Part shown: positions 11,935-22,171 of the stretch, piece by piece
How positions within the stretch are numbered: the first letter of the stretch is position 1
Layout: every line of letters starts with the position of its first letter
The notes under the pieces: generated by a model
What the model saw: only the letters and a program-made list of their open reading frames with translations
Databases searched by the model: none
Told to the model about the DNA's origin: nothing
Source of the DNA: Marisa cornuarietis
Lineage: Eukaryota; Mollusca; Gastropoda; Architaenioglossa; Ampullariidae
Length of the DNA stretch: 64,000 nucleotides
Direction of reading: 5' to 3'
NCBI GenBank assembly: GCA_004794655.1
Contig: SMMW01000521.1
Coordinates: forward strand, 2,940,501-3,004,500
Position numbers and translations under genes: made by a program

Positions 11935-13870
11935 ATCATTATATTATTCTATGGGAGGAGAAGTAAAAAATAACGATATTACAATGTCACATTCACTAGT
12001 ATATAGATAACGATTCAAATGCTGTCTTGAAAAACAATTAGTAGAAGGATTATTCTTCCACTGTAGACATTTTAAATTGAAATGCAAAAAGAAATTCACC
12101 AAATTCTTTACGATCGCTTCATTGCATGAAGCAAATAACAAACTCATTTTAAAAGCATTTGGATTATTATAAAATTTTCTTTGTTTGATTCTTGCTGTGA
12201 GACGATTTAGGGCTTTGCAACACAGAAAATGTGAACTTCATCTTCCTTATTCAATTTCAACAATGAACAGAGCAGTATGTGTTCTGTATCAATAATAATG
12301 ACCAGCAATATTGGATATACCTACTGTAAATTTTGTCCAAAGTGTCAGAAAAGAATAATGTAAATTCATTTTCTGATTTTTAAAATTACCTGAAATACCA
12401 TGTGTAGAGTAAAAAGAACTACTTTTTATATAATGTTCCTGTTCCTGCAATCTACATAAAATTTGTTATTCTTTTAATTTGCCTATAGAGTTATATTCTG
12501 TAGCCCCTGATTCATCCACAAAACCAAACCCAAAAGAAAATAACTTCATTCTGTATTAGATACCTGGTTTATTAGACCCTTTACATCTAAATAAAAAAAG
12601 ACTGTGTAAAACTTTATGAGCAGCCTATCATCACTCATTCTAACACGTTTCAGCCAGTAATAAATACATTAGATAACCGAATTTTCTGTTATTGGGTGTC
12701 TGTGTAATTCACCATTGACTAGATCATTTGAAGTGCGCCCACCTAGACCCAGAGAAAGCTTTAAAGTTAATACTTCTTGGCAATACTGAGCTGCGTTATT
12801 TTGTCCCCACAGTTCTGCGCCATATTGTACCACAGGCTGACCTTGAAAATAAGTGTTAAAACTGCATCTAAACTTGTATTATTATAAAATCTAAGAATTC
12901 TCATAAATCTTTCTTTTCTCTATTTGCCAAGTCCTGGGGTGCAGCTGTAAAACTAAGCTTAGTAGAAAACAACAATCTCAGGTATTTATAAATATTAACA
13001 AGAGGCATTACATAAAATGTAGTTTTACTTTTATCTTAATTTACTCTTACATCCATAATAGATGCTGCCCTACGTGCCGACAGGCATAACGGGCAGTAAG
13101 TAAGTAAGTAATCCATAATAGATGAAGGTATATTTACAGTATTTACTTGATTTTGCAAATCAGTAATGCTTTTAGATAACAAAATGAAATCACCTGTAAA
13201 TAATAAAATGAACTGTTTGAACTAGTCTATAGGTAAGGAGGCGCCATGCTTTCCATTCTGAATTATCCTAATAGCAAATTTGTTGATTTAAAAGAGAAAA
13301 TAATAGAAGGCTACACATATCCTCTTACTTTACTCCCTAAGTGCAAATTATTTAATCAGCTAGTTGTGCTTCAGGCTTGATACTTACTTGTACCTTATTA
13401 TACATGGCTTTGATAGATCTATATTATTTGCCTATAACTCCATCTTTTAACAAAATATGCCATAAAAAAATTCTTTTAACTGAACCAAAGGGTTTTGTTT
13501 TCAAAATTTATAAATGCCACAAATAACTTGCTGTTCAAAGCAAGCCGCTTTTGAAGCAAACCCAACTAAGTAAATATATGATGAACAGTTGAGTAGCTTT
13601 TCTTATTAAAACTGGCTTGCAATTCTCCAACAATATTTTCATCCATCCACTTATTCAGTCTACTGTTAATTATAAAGCTATACACCTTGCTAGCAATGTT
13701 TCACAGTAAAATAACTATAATTATTAAGATTATTTCTGTTAAATTTTTTAAACAATAGCTATTAAAGCAGTCCATTTTTCAGGGAAAATTCCATTATTAA
13801 AGTTTGTCAGAGAATTTTACAACAAAATCTACTACACTGAAACGCAAATGCTTTGGCAATTTACCAGTTA
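11935..13870 (-). pseudogene. Decayed non-LTR retrotransposon (reverse transcriptase relic)
   Basis: On the - strand, pieces of a LINE polymerase can be read in order through many stops and shifts: NNGIFPEKWTALIAIV near 13775, a GELQASFNKKSYST-like segment near 13600, a VKxGYV block near 13330, a degenerate YADD region (GDFILLSKSITDLQNQVN) near 13170, LLFSTKLSFTAA near 12950, a QYGAELWG-like block near 12820, GELHRHPIT near 12700 and the C-terminal EDEVHIFCVCKALNRL near 12220-12250. The order and motifs identify the family type. The clade is not certain. A 46-bp insertion interrupts it at 13065. It was probably the source of the AT-rich background here. Confidence 0.75.
13065..13110 (+). mobile_element. 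46-bp insertion with perfect 14-bp target-site duplication
   Basis: The insert begins CTGCCCTACGTGCCGACAGG and consists of a hairpin (CTGCCC...GGGCAG arms) followed by (TAAG)n. It is bounded by ATCCATAATAGATG at 13051-13064 and again at 13111-13124. A structured 3' end plus a short tandem tail and a long TSD is what target-primed reverse transcription leaves, here with almost all of the element missing. It sits inside the older LINE relic, so it is younger than that. Confidence 0.8.
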
Positions 13871-13999
13871 TCTGGACAGGTAGCATTATTTTTTTTAATT
13901 CTTCACAATCAGAATTGATCAATTAAATAGGTCATAATTGTCTTCAGTTGTGTAATCATTTTGTGTGTGTTTAAACATGAGAGTGGGTGGATATGCATA

Positions 14000-16200
14000 A
14001 ACATGTATGAGAAAAAAAAAAAAAAAAAACAGAAAGAGTTATTAGGAGGCATAGCAGATATGTAATGAAGAAAAGAGAATAAGAGACATTTAAGATCTGT
14101 CATTTTATAACCTTTCATTAATATTGCTATTTATGCCTTCCACTTTAAAAGTACTTAGTTAATTAGTTTATTGCTATTGAGTAGATACACAATTTTTGTC
14201 CTATGGATGCTTATATACATATACAATCTGCTTTTGATGGCATGGTTGCAATCTTATCCTAGGTTTGAAATGTGTGAACAAAAGTGGCTTAGCTCTTTCC
14301 ACTACATGATATGACCTTTACCTTTAGAAAATAATCATACTATAAAAGATTTTAAAAAAATTGAACAGTCTTAACTCGTTATTTCGCAAACTCTTGCCAT
14401 ATTTTGGAGTTCCTGTACTTAGCCCAAAATAAGATTATATACCCTCTTTATGTTCCCTTTATGTCTTTATGGTGAGAGATTTGACTGAGACTGCCATCTG
14501 ATAAAACAAGAAAAATAATTATTTAGCCTTATTATAAATCAAAAAATCCACCTTAAGTGTTTATTTCAACATGTCGCAAGAAAGCAAACCCACACAAAAA
14601 TGAAACACAGGAATATGAAGATTCTTTATCACAAAAACAGAAGATTATCTCCATCAAGGGTGGTCATAGACAAGTGGGAGCATTTATATACAATATAAAA
14701 ATCAAATAAAGTAGAACTTAAAATAGCAAGCCAGGATGGAATTATTTTACCATGAAAAAATATTAAACATTCTGATCATGAAAGTAATTTGTTGGTTACA
14801 GGGGAATAAGATAAAGGAATGGTAAAAAAGAAAATTCAGTAGCCTTCTGACCAAAAACATAAGTGACTTACTCTGTCTAGAGTGAGCCATTTCCCTGACT
14901 AAGCAGGTATCGAGATTTTTTTCTGCATGTGCAGAAGTTTTCTGGTTAAAGATGAGGGAGTTTTCTCCAGGGTACTAACCACCATAGGAAAGGAGTCTCA
15001 GAATAAGAGATGAAAAGTGCATAAAGATTAACATTAGGGAAAAATTTCCAGACTTGTTCTATAAAAGTGCTGATATGTCAATGGATTTTAGGAAATACGG
15101 GTGATACAAATAGTGATACTTCAGGTGATTTATAAAAAAAAGCAATGTGCAACATTTTAAAAACATACATTGTATGTTTGTCCAGAATGGCTTCATTACA
15201 GATTGTGAAGTCTCAAAACATCAGCATTTTGTTCTACAGATGCAAACCTAGATACAGTGTGTCCACATACTTCACTGACATCACAGTTATTACTGTGTAG
15301 TTATAAAATGTTAATCCTGCATCGCTGATTAGAAAGCAAGTAAAACAACAACAACAACAAATCTTCAGGAATAAAGAATTTGACTATAATGATGTTTCAG
15401 CTTCATAAATGGAAGAGCTTAGATTTCAAGAAGAAGTAATGAACTAAAAAAAAAGAGCAAAAATGGAAAAAAAACTGTACTTTTCTGAGATTTGGAAAAT
15501 TAACATTCAATAAAGAAATACAAACCATGGTTAAAGGAAAAAAAAACAAAGTAAAAAAATTAAACAAACACACTCCACCATTGCAAAAATGTAAAGGACT
15601 AACAAAGTGCAATTCTCTTCTAAATACTGGGTAAATCTCAGTGAAAGATACTGTTTATACAAGATGACAATCGTGTGAATAATCTACCCCTTGTCAAGAT
15701 GCATGTCTCAAAGCATCACCATGCAGAGAAAGATATCAAAATCTTGATACCAACACTTCTGATTAACACCAGACCTCCCGTTGGCTGAAGCCCTCACATT
15801 GCAAACTTTTCCATGTAAAATCCTGATGATGATGATGATTGAAGGCATGCATTTCAAGAACAGCATAAATGTGTTCACCCAGATTTGAGTAAATAATGTC
15901 TTGCTCTGATATTTTCCCTGTCAGAAAAAAATATGCAGCACACTCTTAATTTAAAGATAATATAGTTAGACAATGTACATGTGCACAAGCAGAGGTTTAT
16001 ATCCACCAATGTTAAAGCTGTATGAAGGTGAGAGCATGATATTGCACGCATATACACATTATATTCATTATTATTGTCACATAAAGTCTTTCAACTTGCT
16101 GACCTCTATCCTGGCTGGCTGCTCTGCTGTAATATCGCCTTACTTGCTGACCCAGTGTAAAACACCAATTACCACCCCCACACACACTCACCCACATACA
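14000..16200. other. AT-rich stretch, possibly 3' UTR of the gene ending at 16502
   Basis: No independent gene is supported. The stretch lies directly downstream, on the - strand, of the stop codon at 16502. A - strand AATAAA near 14565 could be a distant poly(A) signal. Simple repeats include (CAA)n near 15345-15360 and GAT repeats near 15826-15838. The small ORFs are low in complexity. Confidence 0.35.
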
Positions 16201-16229
16201 CACCAGAAAAGAGTTAAATTCAAAACGTT

Positions 16230-16480
16230 CTATTCGGGTTTTGTTTTTTTGTAATCACTTCGGACAGCAGTTGTACGGCCATTTAGGTTGAGCAGGGCTT
16301 CTATCTCCAAATAACATTTACTCTGTCTCCGAAGTTCATCCTGATTATCCAAAATTATGAGTTCATTTCGCAAAGCATTGGACATGTCTTGAGCAACCTG
16401 GACCAAAGGAGCGAAACCTCTCTTAAGCGATTGCCGCCCTTTGCTGGGCTTTCTGGCGTCAACATGTCGCCCCACATACA
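16230..16480 (-). CDS. Coding-like ORF downstream of the YDEV-tail stop codon
   Basis: On the - strand, in a different frame from the preceding exon, about 80 codons read like real protein. They include RGFAPLVQVAQDMSNALRNE, LDNQDELRRQSKCYLEIEAL and NLNGRTTAVRSDYK, ending at a TAG near 16230. An acceptor-like TTTCGCTCCTTTGGTCCAG precedes codons for VAQDMSNAL. It could be an alternative 3' exon of the same gene, an exon of another gene, or chance. Its charged, helix-prone composition would suit a coiled coil. No family is recognised. Confidence 0.35.
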
Positions 16481-16501
16481 CACATGCTGTGTGTGTCCTG
16501 G

Positions 16502-16693
16502 TCACTCTGTCACCAGAACCGTCTGTCCAGAGGAGTTCCTCATCACCCCTGCGTAGTTGGTTGCATCGATCTGGGTGACCCTCCGCTTCTCACTTCCGTT
16601 GCCATTCGGCTGGATGTCCACCTCCACGTAGTTCAGATCTGAGTTCCCGGACGACTTTATCCTCGATGCTCTCGGCGGGGTCTTGGAGGCAGC
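16502..16693 (-). CDS. Terminal exon of an unidentified tyrosine-motif tail protein
   Basis: A clear acceptor (CCCCTCCCCCACAG) opens 63 codons in phase 0, ending in TGA at 16502. The peptide starts AASKTPPRASRIKSSG and carries two more tyrosine motifs: LNYVEV, which fits the ITIM-like pattern [SIVL]xYxxV, and TNYAGV. It ends QTVLVTE. It joins in phase to the exon at 17271-17584. Tandem tyrosines in a basic, Ser/Pro-rich, non-globular chain are typical of the cytoplasmic tail of an adhesion or immune-type receptor. No membrane or extracellular exon was found in the window, so the receptor identity is inference. Confidence 0.6.
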   Translation of the reverse strand, partial: AASKTPPRASRIKSSGNSDLNYVEVDIQPNGNGSEKRRVTQIDATNYAGVMRNSSGQTVLVTE

Positions 16694-16789
16694 CTGTGGG
16701 GGAGGGGAAAATAATAGGAATGAAGGTATACAAGGCAATGGTATGCTGATGTTATGTGCACTGTGTTTATTTCATCAGTTAATGCTAAC

Positions 16790-17262
16790 ACGGAGGACAG
16801 GGGAGACAATAAGAGGACAAGGCAAATAGACATGCAGACGCTTGGACATCTACACAGGAATAGAGACAGACATGTTAGATAGGCAGCAAGGTAGAGGGGG
16901 AGTGAGACAAGTAGATGGGCGGAAAAAAACAGGTAGATAAGCAGATGCACTGCTACACAGGCCGGTAGACAAGCTAATAGGTAAACAGACCAATATACAG
17001 GAATGCAGGTCGACAAGTAGGAAAATAGACATAATAGACTATAGGTGATAGGCTGACAGGTAACTAGATAGATAATAGTCAGACAAGCAAACAAGCAAGC
17101 AAACAGGTGTACGGACAGACAGGAAAACAGATGGGCAGGTCGGTAAACAGGGAAACACGCTGGTTGACTGTCAAGCAATCCGTCCTTGCCAGATGGACAG
17201 GTGGAACAGAAAGAAAAGCAGACAGGCAGGCGTAGACAGATGGACAGACAAAAGAGACAAGG
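16790..17262. repeat. GACA/GATA-rich degenerate minisatellite filling the intron
   Basis: Most of the 577-bp intron (16694-17270) between the two tail exons is made of imperfect GACAGGTAGA/AGACAAGCA-type units of about 4-12 bases. The long Leu/Cys-rich - strand ORF through it is produced by this repeat and is not a protein. Nothing else is seen in the intron. Confidence 0.7.
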
Positions 17263-17270
17263 CGTCTCAC

Positions 17271-17584
17271 CTCTCCGTTAGCCTGCTTATTGATCTTGGA
17301 CATAGTGCGGTCCAGATCCACTTCATCGTAGGCATGGTTGCGGGGTCTGCCCTTCTGGCGGTTGGTCTCCAGGACAGCGTCGGACACTTCGTCGTAAGGA
17401 TGAACCCTGGGAACTTTTCCTCCAGCCCTCTTCTGGTCTAGCTGGTCATCTGAAACTTCGTCATAAGGATGAACCCTGGGAGGTTTGCCTTCCGCCCTCT
17501 TCTGGTCCAGCTGCTCATCGGAAACTTCGTCATACGGGTGACAGCGTGGCGGAGACTTCGGACTTGGCGCCGCACTATCGGACT
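17271..17584 (-). CDS. Exon encoding a fourfold YDEV tyrosine-repeat tail
   Basis: After an acceptor (GTCTTTGTCACCAG), 104 codons in one frame run to a donor, GGAGAG|GTGAGA, at 17271. The acceptor-side codon is split (phase 1); the donor is phase 0 and joins the exon at 16693. After a short Ser/Pro-rich lead come four copies of a unit of about 23 residues. Three read HPYDEVSD and then LDQKRAxGK or a variant; the fourth reads HAYDEVDLD. At DNA level this is a coding minisatellite of about 69 bp. YDEV is a plausible phospho-tyrosine site for SH2 proteins; that role is inferred. The spacing is too long for an ITAM. Upstream exons were not found, so the gene is partial here. Confidence 0.65.
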
Positions 17585-17599
17585 CTGGTGACAAAGACG

Positions 17600-18470
17600 T
17601 GGGTTTGTTTACCTAGCTAGGGAAATGACTTTCCCTCTCCCACCAAACTAGGAAACTAGCCGATAACTATCGATTGTATAGTTTAACTTTAGCTCTGGCG
17701 TAGTCATTACATAGAACTTCACACGTGCTGCGAGAGTGTAATGAAAACAAACAAGCAGGAAAACTCAGAAAAGTATACGACAAATATAAACTGGCATTAA
17801 ACATTGATAGCTGCCTCAACCCACCCACAGAGTCAATTAGTAGTAAACCCTGTCGAATAGTAGCAATGATGGTGACAAGGCATCCCAATTATAGACTCAT
17901 AAAAACAGGTAGCTTGTACAAACTCGATAACAAATCTCTCCGAAAAATTAACAATAAAGATTAACAATAAATAAATAAATTCCATAATAAAAATGAAAGC
18001 CTAGCCTAATTATAAATTAAATAAATATAAAGTATGGTTAAGATAAATTAAAAACCATACTAAAAATAGGTTTCATTTATTTTTTATAACAAAAACGATA
18101 ACCAAGGTAGGGTAACTAGCTAATGAAAGTAAAAGCTAAATCCAGAAACAGTGCATTAAAAGTCTCCATTATAATCAATGTAACAGCAGACATATAAATT
18201 AACAAACCAAAAGCAAATTTATAGGCTAGAAAAAAACGAAACGCGCTAAAGGGGCCTGGCAACTAGCATGGAATGCTACCACTGGGGACTCGGCAGCCTC
18301 CTGGACCCAACAGAAATAAACAACCAGAGAGAAGAGAACACTACCTACAGACACCAACACCTGTGGTAAAACGGGTAGCATCTCTCCCCCCCCCAAACTC
18401 TCCATATCACCATTTCCCCCCAAAGTGTGAAATTGCCAGGAATTCTTTTAACAGCCTACGCCCCATCTAG
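17600..18470. other. Non-coding stretch right of the tyrosine-tail exons
   Basis: AT-rich, with TAAATAAAT-type runs near 17960-18070 and a C-run near 18388-18398. No exon of the tail protein could be picked out here, so its upstream intron probably extends beyond. Confidence 0.4.
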
Positions 18471-18479
18471 AATTCCCGA

Positions 18480-18745
18480 GCACTATCTCTCTGCAGCAAG
18501 ATGCACATCTTCAACACCAGCGTGAAGGCAATTCTACTTCATGGTTCTGAAAGCATGGAGAGGGACAAACACCACCAGGAACAAACTCCAGACGTTTATC
18601 AATCGAACCCTAAACCACATCCTGGGCATTAGATGGCCCAAAAAGATTTCCAATATCAGCCTTTGGGGAAAAAAACAACCAAAGTTGCACTAACCAAGAC
18701 ATCAAGAAGCCCAAGTGGGGCTGGATAGGATACACCCTGAGCAAA
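18480..18745 (+). pseudogene. LINE reverse-transcriptase C-terminal fragment
   Basis: Frames joined by a shift read KMHIFNTSVKAILLHGSES, then NKLQTFINRTLNHILGIRWP and ISNISLW, then GWIGYTLSKP. This order (LLYGSE, LQ-FINR-LR-IL-I-WP, ISN-LW, W-WIGHTLRK) is a conserved stretch following the RT domain in several non-LTR clades. Both ends are missing and there is at least one frameshift. It is a relic. Confidence 0.7.
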
Positions 18746-19081
18746 CCAGCTTATACCATACTTGTTGACCCATTTTTGTGCATGTTTGTTCACTACCTTT
18801 GTCCAGAATAGAATTGTAAAACTCGCTGAATGTCCGTACAGAGAGTAAGCCTTGTTCTCTTGACAAGAAAGCGAAATCATGTCACAGATTTTTTTTACTG
18901 TAGGTTCAAGCCCGACTTGATCACAAGCTGGCTGTAATGTCATACCTGTATATTTGTAGTCTTCCCTGCCTGCATAACACCCTCCATCTGAACAGTCGCT
19001 CCTCGACAAGTCACAGTCATACTTCTGCCAAAATTTCGCACCGAGTGGTTTCGTGAGTGAGCCTTCTTATATGATGAATCA

Positions 19082-19162
19082 AAACTACGGAACTCAATGC
19101 CATTATCAGTTGGAGCCATTCAGTCAACTCCAAACTTCAAGATGGCGTTAAAGACTTTCTGA
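19082..19162 (+). pseudogene. CR1/L2-type LINE C-terminal scrap
   Basis: The frame reads KLRNSMPLSVGAIQS and then NFKMALKTF before TGA. This is the standard last motif of CR1/L2 polymerases (LWNSLP ... [10 protein letters not shown]). The neighbouring sequence back to about 19020 may belong to it, and a GT/GA simple repeat follows. It is only a fragment. Confidence 0.6.
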
Positions 19163-19226
19163 GTTCCGGCAAAAAACTGCAGTAGCACCTTTTTGTAAGT
19201 GTTCATGGTTAAGTGCGTGAGTGTGT

Positions 19227-19227
19227 A

Positions 19228-19267
<40 letters not shown>
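19227..19267 (+). repeat. (GT)n then (GA)n microsatellite
   Basis: About 24 bases of GT followed by about 17 of GA. This is the first of a series of GT/CA tracts that continues to 27.1 kb. Confidence 0.9.
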
Positions 19268-20214
19268 TACAACATTTTCCAAGAGATTTCCCCCTATCAA
19301 CTTCTATTTTTGTATTCACTACACTTTAGCCTCGTGATATGAGTGACTACATGCTTGGATTCCGAAATAATCAACCACATCTGATTGGGGCAATGACGAG
19401 CATGCGTAAAACATGCAAACTGTTCGGGTGTTACTTTACATGTTATGCGACTACTGAGTAGTTTCATACTGTATGCCAGATATATAAGGGGACTTCCCAA
19501 AAATTTCTCGGGGTCAGAGGTATCGGGTACGACCCCATTGAACAGTGCGGAGTAAAGTAGAGATTAAACAGAACAATGTGGAGTTGTGTGCCGTTAATGA
19601 ACTGCCTTTATTCTCGGACCTACATTTATGTAACGCCAAATGTAAGTCCGTGCCTTTAATGAACCAGATGTGTATGTACAGATTTTTGCATCGGTATTAG
19701 GTCCAGCAGGTAAGCTCGCGCCGCGCGTGCCACGAGTAACGTACTTATTTGGAGAAAATTTTGTTTACCTCTAGTGTGTGTTTGTGTGTGTGGTGTGAAC
19801 ACTTTTGAGAATGAAGAAAATAACATCATGGCAACACCCGAACACTTAACGGATCTTACTGAATATGGCTTTATAGTATGTTTTATACATGTTTATTATT
19901 GTCTGGTGCGAACCGGCTAACATTCTTCTTCTTGTTGTTATTATTATTGTTATGTAGGTGTATATCTCGAGAATAGAAAGGGGATGGGGGATTCACCCAG
20001 ACGTGGGAAATAGTATACTGAACTAAACTTTACCTTGTCGTTAGAAAAATAAACATGCACATCTATCGACTTTTTACGAGAACCTTGTCGACCGAACCGC
20101 GATCTTTGCAATAAGTCTGATAACTGGGGTCGAATGAGATAATTAGAACGACACTATGATAAGCAAGAATCCAGTTCCTACTGTTAATACGAATATATAT
20201 TTATATATATAAGT

Positions 20215-20215
<1 letters not shown>

Positions 20216-20274
<59 letters not shown>
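20216..20274 (+). repeat. (TG)n microsatellite
   Basis: An uninterrupted TG tract of about 58 bases preceded by a TA-rich segment. The long Thr/His ORF on the - strand arises from it. Confidence 0.95.
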
Positions 20275-20280
<6 letters not shown>

Positions 20281-20972
20281 AGAGGAAGAACAAAGAAGCT
20301 GGCCCTATAAACATTAAATAGGCGGCACATGAAGATAAAAAATGTGCCAAAGATGAAATGTGAACCCAGAAGATCCATGGTGCGTGTAAATGAGAATGAA
20401 CGAAAGACAGAGAAACAGATGAACGACACAAGAATGGATCGATCGAGTGACCAGGATTAAGAAAACTGTAAAGAAGACGGGTTCTAAATGAAGGAATGCA
20501 ATTGTTTCCTCGTCACGAACTTCTAGACTCCAGTGTTATCTATCTTCCTGCCATGTTGCCGAGTGATGGGTAAAATTCTTTCCGGCACATCTTTCGATTC
20601 AATTGTACCTAATTACAATGCTGATTTAGACGGCTGCATGCATTATGTCCGCTATATCACTTCACGCACTTTGAAAACAATCAGCAGACAGGAAAAAAAA
20701 AGTGAGAAGTATCAATCTACTTGACTGTAAATGCAATGCAGTTATAGAAACTGGTTGAGAAGATACGGAAATACACTAGGATTTCCCCCCTAAAAACATG
20801 CGGTGTCGTTCTGCCCTTTAGGCACCCGGCTTGGCCCGCACTGTTCTAAACCAGTCTTCCAGGTTTTACACAAATACCTATTTCGTGTTTAAATATATAC
20901 ATTCTGACGAGAGAATAATTTTGCAAGTAGAGGCATCGCTGTGAAGGGTGCTGAAGCTTTTGTGCGCGCGTG

Positions 20973-20973
<1 letters not shown>

Positions 20974-21020
<47 letters not shown>

Positions 21021-21215
21021 TCCCGCAGGTACAGTACACGTGGGCGTGAATAAAAAAAACCAGATGACTGTTTATGTCTGCCTCTGTCATTGCCCGTCCG
21101 TTTGGAACTGACACCAGTTAGCTTTGGTTAGAATTGTGTTTGTCTTGTGGGCGCTAAACAGATATTTCAATATGAAACCCGATCCAACTCTGTTTTTTTA
21201 CACACACACACACAC

Positions 21216-21251
<36 letters not shown>
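20974..21251 (+). repeat. Two (CA)n microsatellites
   Basis: CA tracts at 20974-21019 and 21200-21251, the second with one interruption (CAACAC). About 180 bases of unremarkable sequence separate them. Confidence 0.95.
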
Positions 21252-21252
<1 letters not shown>

Positions 21253-21670
21253 TTTGTATGGGTAAGGGGAAAGAAGTATTCTAAGAATCCCTAAAATCTT
21301 AGCAAAGAATAACCGGGGGCTGAGAAGGAGAAGGAGAAAATAAATCACTTTGACTAGAGTGTAGGATTGAGGAAGATCGTAGAGGTCAAGGTCGGTCAAA
21401 GGTATTGACAACTCGGCTACTTCCGTGTTGAAGCGAGATAGACAGAGCGGCGTACGACCGATGTCACGAGGTCCCGACTTGCCACGAATGTTTAGCAGGA
21501 AAGTAGGGAGGGAGAGAAAGTGTGAATCTGAAGGGGAAGGAGTTATAACAGCACTTATCTTACAACAGTGACCCGCGAAAAGTTTACCAGAAAAAATCCT
21601 GTGAGCTCGATGCCCATATCAGTAAAGTGCATCCACTTTTTTTGTTTGTTTGTTTGTTTGTTTGTTTCAG

Positions 21671-21867
21671 ACTATCTGAGTATCGTTGATAATTGTCAGG
21701 AAATGACACAGTTCGTCGAAGAGATAATAAAACGACAAGCAGATGAATGGCTAAGGAACTCTGTTCATATGACGGCAGTTAATGGTGATGACGAGGCTAA
21801 AGCTGCTGCTGCTCTGCCCCACGAGGAGTCTGACGGTGTAAAATGCATCTTAGAAACGGACGTGTGA
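21671..21867 (+). CDS. Terminal exon with a PDZ-binding C-terminus, gene unidentified
   Basis: A (TTTG)n pyrimidine-rich tract ending in TTTCAG forms a strong acceptor at 21670. The exon then runs open for 65 codons to TGA at 21867. The peptide includes YLSIVDNCQEMTQFVEEIIK and DDEAKAAAALPHEE, and ends KCILETDV. The last residues, ETDV, match the class I PDZ ligand pattern (S/T-x-V), as in Shaker-type channel tails and many synaptic membrane proteins. The rest is hydrophilic and does not show which family it is. The first codon is split, so upstream exons exist but were not located. Confidence 0.5.
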
Positions 21868-21871
21868 AGTG

Positions 21872-22133
21872 GGCCTTAGACATTCGCCAGTCTAGTGTAC
21901 ACGTCTTACCATGAGTCACCACACACTTCCGAAAAGTTTCCGGGCCGTAGGTCAGCTTCCCCGCCCGCGGCTATTTCTCTCTCTGTCTAGTGCGTGCGAC
22001 AGTCAACACTTACAGCTGGAGTCCAAATTATATTTGATTAAAATCTGCAAACGTGCTGTCTGCATAAGTGTGTGTGTGTGTGTGTGTGTAGGGGGTGGGG
22101 AGGAATTAAAATCGGCACGATTTCTCTTTCTAC

Positions 22134-22171
<38 letters not shown>

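Noticed and set aside
16657..17178. 173-residue Leu/Cys-rich - strand protein
   Set aside because: It lies in the intron between two well-supported exons and is the translation of a short tandem repeat.
17271..17584. ITAM signalling motif
   Set aside because: The tyrosines are YDEV at 23-residue spacing; an ITAM needs YxxL/I twice, 6-8 residues apart.
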